A stretch of 64,000 nucleotides of DNA, from assembly GCA_010094045.1 (NCBI GenBank), contig ML986590.1, forward strand, positions 132,382 to 196,381, in the 5' to 3' direction. Made by a program: the position numbers and the translations under genes. Under the pieces are notes generated by a model that searched no databases, was not told where the DNA came from, and saw only the letters and a program-made list of their open reading frames with translations. This DNA comes from Lojkania enalia. Lineage: Eukaryota > Ascomycota > Dothideomycetes > Pleosporales. Each line of letters opens with the position of its first letter. Within the stretch, counting starts at the first letter, position 1. Shown here piece after piece: positions 25,501 to 36,229 of the stretch.

Positions 25501-27174
25501 TTTCTCTGACAAAGCGTTGATAATCTCGTCTTTGAGTTCTTCATTTCTGATCTTGATCTTCTGCCTTTTTATGATATCGGCCACTTCTGCACGAACAAAA
25601 ACTCGGATATCCTCCTGAACAACAGCTTCGCGCATTTCAATGGCGAGATGGGGTACATCATTGAAGCCTTCTCGGATATCCGGGTTGTTTCTGCTCGTTG
25701 CAAAGATCCGCAGATTTCCTTGCGTAGAAGAAGGGAGATTGAAGAGCTGCTGGAACAATTCTTCACGATCTTCACATTCATCTAGCGCGTCTATAACTAT
25801 ATATAGGGTTTCAAAATGAGCGATTGCATCGAGTAGGAGGTTACGCAGGAGACCAGTTGCCGGGGATCTTCCAGCAGAGCGCGCTCTGTTTAGTTTGGAT
25901 TCCACAGAAGCATAGAACTTCGGGTACTTCAGAATTAAAGAGGCTACTAACGAGGCGAAAAGGGCCCTAATGGATTGTTGGTCTCTGTGCTTATAGTCGA
26001 AGTAGTAGTAAGCAAGGCCCTCGTTGGTGCTTAGTGTGGTGCGGATGCATTCGATAATGCTGGCAGACAATACTGTCTTTCCAGCGCCTGGGATGGCATG
26101 AACCCATAGGATATCGTTTCGGTTTTTTGTCCATTCCGTGAACTCCGGCATGCCCAATATCCATGAGCACGTTCCTGGATGATGAGCTTTACATGCCAAT
26201 TCGTGATTCAGTTCAGGGTCGGCAGGCGCTAGCCACTGACAAGTATTTAGCAAGGCTGTGTCGGCAATGAAGTCATTCATTGCGGAAGAGAAATCTTTCT
26301 GCTCTTTCCATAGAGCTACTTCCGCTTGACGCCATTTGGATTGTTCCTCTCTTTCCGCACTCTGAATCTCTAAATGAGTACGAAAGAATTCTCTGTGCTG
26401 TCTTGCTTCCTCATTTTCGGCAACTTGTTTCTCCCACTGCCGATGTTGTTCTTCCTGGGCGGCGTGGGCAGCTTGAAGCCCGGCAGCCATTGCCTCCCTA
26501 TCAATATAATCAATCAGCTTTTCCAAGTCGTCCCGGGTCTGCTCGAATCCAGCTGTGAACGAGCTCCACAAGCCTTGGGCAAAGATCTTCAAGCGCTTTG
26601 GAACAAGGCCCCTTTTCTTTTTCTCGTTGACGCTACGAAAGACTTGTTTCGCATCGTAGCAGAATTGAAGCACGACCATATAGAGCTCCTCAAGCGAAGT
26701 CCTGAGCGATTGAGACGACCTAAAGATGTCCTCTAGCACCTTCAAGCGTGATAAGCTTGTCCCGATTATGTGTATGCATTGTACAATATGTTCAAAATAT
26801 TCAGCATAGGACTTCGCAAGATGGAGAACAATTCGAAGACCGCCCCATAGGGAGGACAGTATTTCAGGATAAATATTGGCGATTACGTCCAAGGCCTTTC
26901 CGAACCGCATGAAACCTTCGACAGTTGGCTTGATCTTGTTCGCTACGCGAACTGTCAATGAATTTCCGACATGGGAGCCGTAAGTATCGTCCAGCTCATC
27001 GAGTAGAGCCCGAGGAGAGTCACTACTTTTAAACAATATCTTTTGGTCATTGGTTAGATCATCGGAGAACCTCTGCCATGCCTGCTCGAAGGCTGTGGCA
27101 GTTCTAGCCAAGCAATTAGGGAAAACCCAGTAACTTCAAGGTAATGGATAATACTTCTGAGTAGAGTATGCCAT
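22573..27174 (-). CDS. NLR-type protein: DUF7708 - NACHT NTPase - ankyrin repeats - zinc-ribbon-like tail
   Basis: Large STAND-class NTPase of the kind fungi use in allorecognition and regulated cell death. Proposed exons: 27174-27155 (MAYSTQ plus two bases), 27103-24270 and 24218-22573, giving 1499 aa. The 20-nt first exon is inferred: the long frame has no ATG before TATAFEQAW, the splice restores phase, and a branch-like CTAAT precedes the acceptor. Order: DUF7708-like N-domain (about 60-160), coiled region, NACHT with P-loop IPGAGKT (about 344-350) and Walker B YIVIDALDECED (about 441-452), helical region, then ankyrin-type repeats from about 770 into the last exon (LLEKGADVNYLDDAARTPVF). 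Near the C-terminus come paired cysteines (CDIC and CHSC) spaced like a small zinc finger, then a charged helix. All motifs look intact. The trigger and effector are unknown. Confidence 0.87.
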
Positions 27175-28037
27175 AATATAGTAAAACAGATTACCCTAGT
27201 CCGCCTCAAGGTCTGAGAAGTTCGGTGCAGGGAGTTAGAGGCGTAAGCCTTGCCCAAATAAAAGCGTGGTCGAGAAGCTGTGCTGCTTAGCCGCTTCAAT
27301 GATGGGGACTCATTGCTATATCGAAGATTCCGGCGTCCTATAAACTCAAGGCTAAGCTTGCGATTTCTCCTCAATCACCCCCTGCTTGTTTGATTAACCG
27401 CTCTGTGCTTCAAAATGAGGCAGGTGGTGAGCAAGCAGACGTTCCAATTGTTTAGGGATACGGTATGCATAGGCTCCTCAGCCGCTTTCCCCCCAAACAT
27501 CGCCTAGTGAGATAGACACAAACAAGCCGACAGGGAATACTAGGGTAAGGTTCCGTGTCGTTCCTCCAGACACATAAGAAACGTCACTTCAGTCTTCTAG
27601 ACCCAAGCGAACTTGCAACAAGCGTTCTCCTTGGGTATCCTTTCGAGATCCGTCAATATGGCTACTCCGTCCAATACGATTGTGACTAGGGCTGTGCCGC
27701 ATCCTCCTTTGTTGGGGGTGCCAACATGAGGACGTGCAGGCTTGGCTAATGAAAGAGGCGCCCAACACTTTGCAGAGAGGGTGGGTGCTCGAAAGCCTGA
27801 TTTGATGAAGACAATAGGTCTCTTCGGAGAAGACCGCTTATATTACTTTTGGAAAAGACTTTTATTCAACGCGAGCTAGCACACGTACCTTGGTACATAT
27901 GCAAGCATCTGGGTGATTGGATGCGGCATAGGTATTAGTCAGCCAATATCGAACTATTTATGTCGTCTCCTAGCCTTGACAGACACTAATCTCCAAAAGA
28001 AAGGCTAAACGTGTCGCTTTTAACGTACAAACTATCC
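27175..28037. other. Divergent intergenic region between NLR gene and amine oxidase
   Basis: About 860 bp between two divergent start codons; it should carry both promoters. I see no further gene. An overlapping frame at 27054-27374 (minus) covers the proposed NLR first exon and intron in another frame and is treated as incidental. Confidence 0.55.
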
Positions 28038-29695
28038 ATGGCTGAGCGAATAGTAAAACATGGGGCCAGACTACCGGGAAAGGTACCACATGTATGCATC
28101 GTGGGGGCAGGAATGAGCGGCCTCAAATGCTCTGAAACCCTCATCCGAAATGGAGCTCGAGTCACCATATACGAAGCTAGGCATCGGACTGGGGGAAGAG
28201 TGCACCAGAGTGACAAATTAGGCCATCTAATAGATCTGTAGGTTTCTACATCATCCTTTCAATACTTGGCCACTTACCTGTTAAACAGAGGGCCCAGCTG
28301 GATTCATGGAACAGACCATAACCCTTTCGTTAAGCTAGCTAAGCAGACAGGGAGCACGGTTCATGATATGGGTGACTTGAATTCGATCTTTGACTGCACT
28401 GGGAAGTATCTAGACCGGGACGTTGCCGACAAACAGACAAATGAGGTTTGGCGGATTCTGGACGAAGGATTTGAATACAGTGCCAAGCATTCAGAAGATA
28501 TCCCGGAAGAGAAAAGTTTGTGGGATTTCGTTCAGGAAAAGGTTGAGGAGGGGAAGTATGAAGCCGATGTTGGTAGAAACATCTTAGACCACATGAAAAT
28601 GTGGGGGGCCATGATAGGTACTGAGATTGAAAGACAAAGTTTGAAATTCTTCTGGTTGGAGCGTGTAATTGATGGAGGTAAGTAAGCTATGCTACTTAGC
28701 AGCGGGAAGCCGTTCTGGCTTACTGACCGGTTGTAGAAAGTTTGTTCTTGGCCAGTACTTACAAAGATATTGCGGACCTTGTCAAGAAGAAAGGGCTGAC
28801 TGGTGCGGAGTTGCATCTATCCACGGCAGTTACTGGAATTCGGTCGCTCGAAGACGAGGATGAGATGGGAAAGATCGAGGTCCAGATTGCTAACGGGACC
28901 GCTACCATTTTCGATGAAGTGGTTGTCACGGCGCCGCTCGGCTGGCTAAAGCACCATAAAGACATTTTCGAGCCGCCATTACCTCCATCTTTGTCGAATT
29001 CAATCGATCACATATTTTGGGGTCATCTGGAAAAAGCGTGGGTAACGTTTCCCACAGCATGGTGGGATACTGATTCCGAGCTCTATCCCGGAGAGACCCT
29101 TTTCATCCGGCCAGAATACGCCCCTGAAACGAACCCAGAAAGCTGGAATCAAGAAGCTATGTCATTGTCGGTGCTTCCTCCTCCATTCAATTACCCGACG
29201 TTACGATTCTCGATGTACGGAAAGTTTGGCAAAACACTAACCAGCCAAATCCACAAGTTGGATCCGTACTCAAAGGAGTACTACGATATCCTGAATAGTT
29301 TTTTCAGGCCATATTACTCAAAGTTGCCGAATTACGATCCAGACTCAGATCAATGCGTTCCCAAGGCATTCGAATGTACCACTTGGCAACACGATCCGTG
29401 GACTGGCCACGGGTCGTATTCGAATTTTCAAGTTGGTATTGAGCATGCAGACAATGATATCGAAATCTATCGCGCTGGAATGGGACCTGATCGTGGTATT
29501 TGGTTCGCTGGAGAAGCAGCGGCGCCATTTTCGGTTCTAGGCACAGTCACAGGAGCATACTGGAGTGGTGAAATTGTCGCGAGTAAGATATTGACTCTGT
29601 ATGGAGTATCTCAAGAGGAGGTGCAGAAGAAGCAGGAAGAGGAAGGGGCATTGCCATCCGGAGCGGTGGTGAAAGGTGTCGTTCAAGAAGCTTAG
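28038..29695 (+). CDS. Flavin-containing amine oxidase (polyamine oxidase-like)
   Basis: FAD-dependent oxidase of the monoamine/polyamine oxidase family, oxidising an amine to an aldehyde with release of hydrogen peroxide. Three exons: 28038-28237, 28289-28677, 28737-29695, giving 515 aa. The dinucleotide-binding motif VCIVGAGMSGLKCSE (GxGxxG at 23-28) is followed by the EARHRTGGRV signature and GPSWIHG. The C-terminal FAD segment is GIWFAGEAAAPF..GTVTGAYWSG. This is the full domain order and normal length. The ATG at 28038 has a good context and begins 18 residues before the FAD strand. No signal peptide is seen, so it is probably cytosolic; there is no peroxisomal C-terminal tripeptide (ends QEA). 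Substrate (spermine, N-acetylpolyamine or another amine) cannot be fixed. It starts divergently from the NLR gene. Confidence 0.9.
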
Positions 29696-30113
29696 CTAAT
29701 CGGTTGAGTGGGTAGGTCGCCTTAGGGGGATTTTTGACAACTCCCTGTAGGGGTTCCACGCTGAGATGAAGCAAATCGTTATTGCTGGCCTGTCAACCAC
29801 TCTGGAAGAGATTGAACGGGTAAATCGGTAGGCCATATTAGAGCACCAAATTCAGTAACCCTGAAACCTTTTTGTTCGGAAAGCTTAGCTAAGAAGAGAG
29901 TGAATCCGTAAATCTTCTCTGCAGCCAAATTCAAGATATTGAGAAGTCCTACACACCTAATGCAAAGGGAATTTCACGAACTCATCACTTCATCCAAATT
30001 TTGATCATCAGAGTAAGACGATTCTTAGCGAGCTCTTCCGACTCCATTGCAATACTAATCGACAATTGCTCACTATCCCCGCCCAGATGTACAAGATCAT
30101 TATCCATCCGCTC
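29696..30113. other. Intergenic between convergent genes, nothing recognised
   Basis: About 420 bp following the amine oxidase stop codon. No open frame or repeat stands out. Confidence 0.5.
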
Positions 30114-30711
30114 TTAAACCGAGCCAACGACATCCACGGTAGTTAAATCGCTACTGTATGGGAAGCGAGCTGTCGAGACGTCAACTCTAAAACCGCGGCC
30201 ATCACGATGCGTAAAAATGAGTAGGTAACCCCCGGAAACAATCATCTGTACCGAGCCTAATTCTTTAGAATCGTATGGCGGTGACTGGATTTTGAAAATG
30301 CCCCTAAAAAGTTGTTCAGATTCTATAGGCGTTATAGCACTCGCCGTCGAATCACTTTTCTTCGGCGGGTCTACATTCTTCCTGATGAGAGATTTGATAC
30401 CAGCAACACCTAGGGCGGCGGCCGCAAGCCGTTGGCCCCCTCTCCTCTCCATAAACCAGGAGCTTCACGGTTTCTAAACAAGGGGAAGGTTTCAACAAGT
30501 CCCTAGTAGTCGCTGTTTTAGCAACTTGTTCTCACTGTTTCCGGTTCCCAATAAAGGTTCCACCGCGGCTCCGTTCTGCAGAAACAGTGGTGTTCCTATG
30601 AGTGTTGTCTTCTCTCTCTATAATATGCTCAAGAGGTTCGGTACGTCCACGTCGAGAGAGTGACCAAGAACGGGAACGGGAAGTAGGCCTAGACTCTGCA
30701 CGACCACAGGA
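30114..30711 (-). CDS. 3' part of an unresolved gene with RS-rich region
   Basis: Two exons splice in phase: 30711-30536 (acceptor CCCAG, donor GTGAGA) and 30462-30114. The first encodes an Arg/Ser-rich stretch (RPTSRSRSWSLSRRGRTEPL); the second continues through SWFMERRGGQRLAAAALGVAG to a lysine-rich and then beta-rich tail ending DVVGSV. Low-complexity RS followed by an Ala/Gly-rich helix is common in large fungal disordered proteins, but I do not know the family. The 5' end is not solved. A candidate upstream segment (ATG near 30873, encoding FASLLSDAEETELFNL) has no donor in the right phase, so the locus may be decayed or belong to the gene upstream. An alternative is a short stand-alone protein starting at ATG 30452. 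Confidence 0.4.
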
Positions 30712-30990
30712 CTGGGATCAGGATCCATGGAGCTTTTCGCCGGTCTGCTACACAACTTGCGAGGCACTACCCAGATTGAAGAGTTCGGTTTCCTCAGCAT
30801 CGGACAGTAGGCTTGCAAATCTTCGCCTAGATTCCTCTCCCGCCTCGCCCTGAGCTATCATCATGTGCTAGTCACGCGCATCCCTCTGTCCGCCGAAACT
30901 TCGTGTGCTACGCGAGCAACCCCCAAAGAAACAGAATCAATTATTCTCTGACATCGGAACTATGCCTTAATTCCCACTGTTGTTGTAGAT

Positions 30991-31740
30991 CTATAATGCG
31001 TCCAATAGTGAAGTCATCGTAGCGAGAAGCTGCACACCTAATCTAAAAGTTGCCGAGGACGTGTCCAATTTCAAAATCATCAAAATTTCGCTTTCCTTGT
31101 GATGAAAGCCCTTCAGATTCGCGAGGAGATCTGCGTTATACTTCCCGATGGCTGCGTACGTCCGCAAAGTCCGCGAAGGTGATGCTGCTACAGCCTTGGT
31201 TTGCGCATCTGAAACATCCACTACTGAGGCGTGTGCTATTATACAAATATCTTCAGAGTGTTTCATGGCCCCCGGCGAACACTCATCAGCTTTATTGATA
31301 GTTGTTGCTGGTTGGACGGTAACGCTGGAGTCTAGCTGGTCTCATTCGATTTAGAAGTTGGATTGTATCTCCACTAGTCCTCAATTCAATCATGAGAATA
31401 AAAGCTACTCTATCCCCGTATATCGCCGACCAAGAAGATCCTAAAAGTGCATCCAAAGGGACTTGGAAGTCTACTAATCTTTCGTTACGAATGTTTATCC
31501 TCCGGACATCTGAGAGCTGCACTCTGAAAGCCGAAGTTGGGGCGTTTATGGTAAGACACTCGCAATTGTACTTGCGGACTCCTGATTGTCTTCTCTAGAA
31601 ATCAGGGAGTACAGATCGGAGAATGTCCACGTCGGGATTAATGTTCATTGTGAAATGGGTAAAGTTCGCCGTGAATTGGGCAGACTCTGTCTCCATGGTG
31701 AGCGAAGGTAACCGGGCGGGTTCAATCATTCCCCTCTCTT
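30991..31740 (-). other. Probable coding segments of an unresolved or decayed gene
   Basis: Three coding-like minus-strand segments lie in a row. About 31727-31620 reads METESAQFTANFTHFTMNIN and on; 31585-31292 includes VQLSDVRRINIRNERLVDFQ; 31266-30991 includes ICIIAHASVVDVSDAQTKAV. The first begins 36 bp after the stop of the C2H2-PHD-RRM gene, and an in-phase splice from GTT|GTAGGA to AGAG|AGGGGA could even join them. No set of standard introns joins all three. I recognise no domain. It may be a degraded exon series or a separate small gene. Confidence 0.35.
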
Positions 31741-31762
31741 AAGCTAAGGTTTCCAACGATGT

Positions 31763-34700
31763 CTATTTGGATTGGTTCAAGGCATTGCCTCCTACAACCA
31801 TGATTCGATCTAAAACTTGAGCCGCTACCGCAGGGTCTTCAGTATGTAATACTACATGCACACGTGGGCGCACTACTCTCCACCTCCCTGATGGCTCGTC
31901 TCTCCGCATAGCTGTCGCGTAAAGATCGACTGCGTCCCTTTCTGATCCAATCCTTCGGGAGTGTCTAGAAGTTGATAGATCTACAGCGTAAAGCTCATGT
32001 AAAAGAAGCATAGAACCGTCTAATGTGTCTTCGAAAGCATTCCCTTTGTAAGGAATTTTCCAATGTGTCGTAATGCCTCGTTCGATTTTATCGATAAAAG
32101 AGGAAACTGACAGGACGCCGCGCGATGGATGGATAGATTCTTCCGATTCTAATGGTGATGCTAGTAAGGTATCTTGCGTGTCGCTGGTCAATTCAGCAAC
32201 ACGAGCCTTGATACGAGCGGCGCGGATTCCAACCATACCCTCTCTACTAGCCTCATCCTCAATACCTGATAGAATTTTATTTGAAGACAAGCCTAATTGC
32301 ATAGACGAAGACGCGAATGACCGAGGATCTGTACGGTCATATAGTGTAGCATCGAGTATTACATCAGATGTAGGAGAAACAGCATCTTGATATGAAGAAT
32401 CCGAAGCTTCAACAGCGGCGAAGGCTGATGATGGAGAGGAAAGCGATTTCTTCCGTAACAAAGAGGCTTGAAAGTTGTTGTCGTCCGTGGGCGAAACACC
32501 ATTGGCCAGCATACGTCCTTGAATATCCCGGAAGATCTGTACTGCCTCTGTTTCATTCGATGCGTCGAACATTAAGGTGCCGTATCGATGCTTGATCGTA
32601 ACACCGAGCTTTCTCGAATCCTCATCCATTGTCTCAATGCTCAAAATGTTTTTCACATGTACTCGAGTGAATGGAATCCGTCTAATAAAGATTTCGGAAG
32701 TGCTGATTTCCAATGTTGCTTGAGCTCGGCCCTCTCTATGAAGGATAACTTGGTATGTCCGCGTCCTCCATGTATTGGGTTTATGATCATTTGGATTTTT
32801 ATTAATATCGGTAAAATCGATGCTCATACGCCAACTGCCACAGTACTCGCCGTCTATTTCTTTAACCGCACGTTGCTGATCTCTCATATCAGTAAAATCA
32901 ACATATCCATGGCTAGGAGCTCCGGCTGTATCATCTGGCACGACCCTAGCGGAGATACAGGACGGGAATCGGTTCTGGAAGATGGAGAGTAGCATTGAGT
33001 CATCAATTTCGAGACCAAGGTTGCGCACAACAATTGAATAAAGGTTTTGCGGTGGAATTAGTAAGTTGCCGTAGGTATCAACGCCGAGCTGCTGACAGCA
33101 GTCCGGGCAGTACCATTTGGCGGGTCCGGTGGGAATATCTTTCTCAGTCATCCCCACGCATTCGAAATGGAACCACTCCTTTTCGCAGTTGTTGTCGCAT
33201 GAAATCATTTGCCCGTAACTAACATCATCACAAATGCAATATCGACGTAAATGTCTCCGTTCTAGCCTTTCGAGAAGTGAGTGCGAATTTTGCTGAATCG
33301 TGACTACTCTTGGAGATTTCTGCAATTGTTTTTGAGTCTCTAGCGCATGTTTCGTGTCTTTTAGAGGGCTTCGCTCACTATGGCCCCGAGAAGGGGTCTT
33401 TTCTGTAGTTGCGGATTCTGGAAACAATGGAATTGAAGGAGCCGCCTGTGGACTAGCGATTCCCTCTTCGTAGGGTTCTTGTAAATATGTGGGGATAATA
33501 TTTTTTTCTTCATGACGTATTTGTAGGGCTTTCCACACGTCCAATATGCTCCCTTCTCCTTCCAATACTCCAGTTGGATCGGTCTTTGACATGGTCGTAA
33601 GGCGCTTTATGTCAGACTAGGATAATATATGTCAGTACAATAAGAATTCAATAAATCATTATGCTTCACCCGAAGACCTACCCAATTCAAATGTCGTTTG
33701 ATAAGAAGCCAGTGTTGAGTCTCAGTTCCGGGATTTTCTCGAGCGAACGGCTGAACTATTTCATATTCATCGTCATTCTTGAGAGCGTCGATTGCTCCTG
33801 CAGGAACAGATGATGCGAGTATCTCTGTCCGATTGATTAGGGAGGAGAAACGTTCGCCATATACAAACACTATATTGGAATTCCATATCTTGTTGCTATG
33901 CACCTCTTCTTCGTCAATAAAGTCCCAGAAACTACCAGTCTTTGAATATAATCTCCACTTGATGCCACTTCCGAGAGCGGCGGTAATGTATCTTTGCTGG
34001 TGCTCAGTTAGATCTTTCTGGGACAAGAAACGGAGATCGCAGCCGCGAATCTCGCAGGTCAAGACAGAATCCGGATGCTCTGTTTCAATATGCACAATGA
34101 GGTCATTGTGCCCAACCTCTAACCCACAATGGCTACAGAATACAGTTTCAGTTTTCGTCGCCTCTGCTAAACTAGCGGGACTCGGGATCGAGAGGGAATC
34201 ATCACGAGTCTCGCCGCCATCTTTTTCATCCTCAGAATCCTTCAAATATGAAGGCAAAGCAAATAAAGCCAACTCTTCGTGGTGTTTCCCGAGATGGCGA
34301 CGAAGCTGAGTTAGCGACGCGAGTTGTTGTTGGCAGAGTACACATTCGGCTCCGGTATCCACTGCAGCCTTCCTCTCACAGGTACGCATCAAATCATCAA
34401 GACGACTCTCGCTGCACAAGTCAGGATGGGCTAAGTTCAAGTGCTCCTTAAAGTCGAATCGCGTTCTAAAGGGAGCATTGCAACCCGCTACACATTCCCA
34501 CCATTGTCTGTGCGTATTTTCATGATTGAACCAGTCATTGCGCGATTCAAATGTTGAATCTGGGGTTTTGCAATCCTCGAAAGAGCAGACATATGGATGA
34601 AGATCTCTGTATATGTGCTTGTGCCAAGCCGATAACTGACTTAAAGACGTAAACCGAAAGCAAAGTGGGCATTCGAATGGATTCCCATCTTGGCCTTGCT

Positions 34701-35619
34701 CCGGGAGAGGAGGGGGACGAAGCTTAGTGGGATCGCTCGTAGATGAGGCGTAAGAAGTCTGGGATACTGTGTCCTCATAATAGTTGTGCTCATCCAGATC
34801 TGGAGGCGTGATACCAGATTTCAAAAAGATCGGAATGGATGACGCAACTGTACTTTCTATCTTTTCTGAATGCGCAACGATTACCGGCGCGGCCAAATTG
34901 ACTTGTACAGCAGGTATGGGTGCAATTTCGGACAATTCCAAGCCTTTCTCAAGCTTCTTCCGATGCTCCTCGCGATAGCGTAAGTACTGACGACGGCGAG
35001 AAATTGCTCGTCCCAAACGCTCAATCAAGTAGTCCGGCGCCTTTGGGAACTTTTGACGTACATGATCGATGTCGAATGTTTCGAAATGAGATGTATCTAT
35101 TTGAGTGGACTCTTTGAATTGATCATGGGGCGCAGGGTTCCGGATTGCGATAGAGAGCCGCATCAGGCACGTGATGGTTTCCGCTACGTTGGATGCAAGC
35201 TGTTGGAGTTCGGTCGCACCCGCCTCCCCTTCACTTGGATAAGGAACATCGTCTCCGGAAATATCTGACTCTGAATCGGAAAAATCCTCCCATGGTATCC
35301 TTTCTCCAATTATTATCTCATTAGCTTCTCTTACGATCATGTCGAGGTCTTTAAGTAGTTCAATAACTCTTTCTTTGATATGAGATGCTTCCCGAAGCTT
35401 GAAGTCAAGTGAGCTTCTACCTTTTCGATGAGACCCTATATTGCCGCACCACAGTCGAAATCGCCCAAGTTCGTCGTCAAGGCTATAGGGGAGAATCTTG
35501 CGTTTGATTGCCACATCAGCTTTGCTAAGGTTAGTGCATGTCTCATGGAAAGCCGTGAAGCAGGCCTGAACATAATTTGCGATAACGGGAGTATCATCTA
35601 ATCCTCCAACACCCGACAT
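31763..35619 (-). CDS. C2H2 zinc finger - PHD finger - RRM fusion protein
   Basis: Two long open frames only 14 bp apart join perfectly through one intron: exon 35619-33682 ends ..HLNW, donor GTAGGT, branch TACTGAC, acceptor CCTAG; exon 33616-31763 continues [11 protein letters not shown]. The product is 1263 aa. The N-terminal helical region of unknown function (about 1-230) precedes several C2H2 fingers (about 315-560), with [15 protein letters not shown] typical of fungal NLR-associated finger proteins. An ING-type PHD finger follows (772-819, C4HC3 complete, [10 protein letters not shown] and EWFHFEC present), then an RRM-like domain (about 838-918) and a domain of unknown function. The PHD points to histone-tail (H3K4me) reading and the RRM to RNA or protein binding; any link to incompatibility is inference. 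It is divergent from the DUF7580 gene. A second ATG at 33592 could look like a separate gene but sits just after the splice. Confidence 0.82.
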
Positions 35620-36229
35620 GGCGCATGTTGATGGCGAAGTCGGATTAAGGTAGGGTATTAACTCCTAGGCTAAGTGCATGCCCGGTATGATAATTCAGCG
35701 ATAAAAGGTCCATTAAAAACAACGAAAAGAGCAATGAGGAGACGGATATGTCTCGTTCGAACAAGAGTACCTGAGAAGGAAAGCTATTGCGCTAGATGCA
35801 GTCCATGGACTACTTTGAACAACTAACCGATCTGTGGATAAGTGGAGGGGCTGACAAGATCAGTTCAGCAGGAGGCTGAAGGGAGTGGGGGCCAAATAGC
35901 GGGGTGGAGTTTTCCCTTGGTGCCCACGTTGGTCACCTCGGCGTCCAGAGCTCTATCACAGAAAACAGCCTTATTCATATTTTCACTCTCAGACACTCTT
36001 CTCTTTCTAAAAAGTGATTCTTCTCATCGGCTCCAGGTCCTTAGCAAGGGGATATCATATGTGTTTCCTAGGCAGAGAACAGGGATGGCGTGACGATAGA
36101 AATTGATGAAACCACTGTTACCTTCTTTTTTAACTTACTCGGAGCAAGTCTCTAAATCCTACTATCGACTCAGAGTCTATTTCTTCGAGTGAATCTGCCC
36201 ATCAATAGTCATCTAGTGACAAATACACA
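35620..36229. promoter_or_regulatory. Shared promoter region of the divergent C2H2-PHD-RRM and DUF7580 genes
   Basis: 610 bp between the two start codons. It must hold both promoters; no specific element is recognised and the frame at 35842-36093 has no support. Confidence 0.5.

Noticed and set aside
24250..27111. NLR frame starting directly at 27111
   Set aside because: The first codon there is TTG; no upstream ATG is in frame, so a spliced first exon is needed.
31763..33592. PHD-RRM frame as an independent gene with its own ATG at 33592
   Set aside because: The preceding frame ends only 14 bp away and a strong in-phase intron joins both, leaving no room for a promoter.
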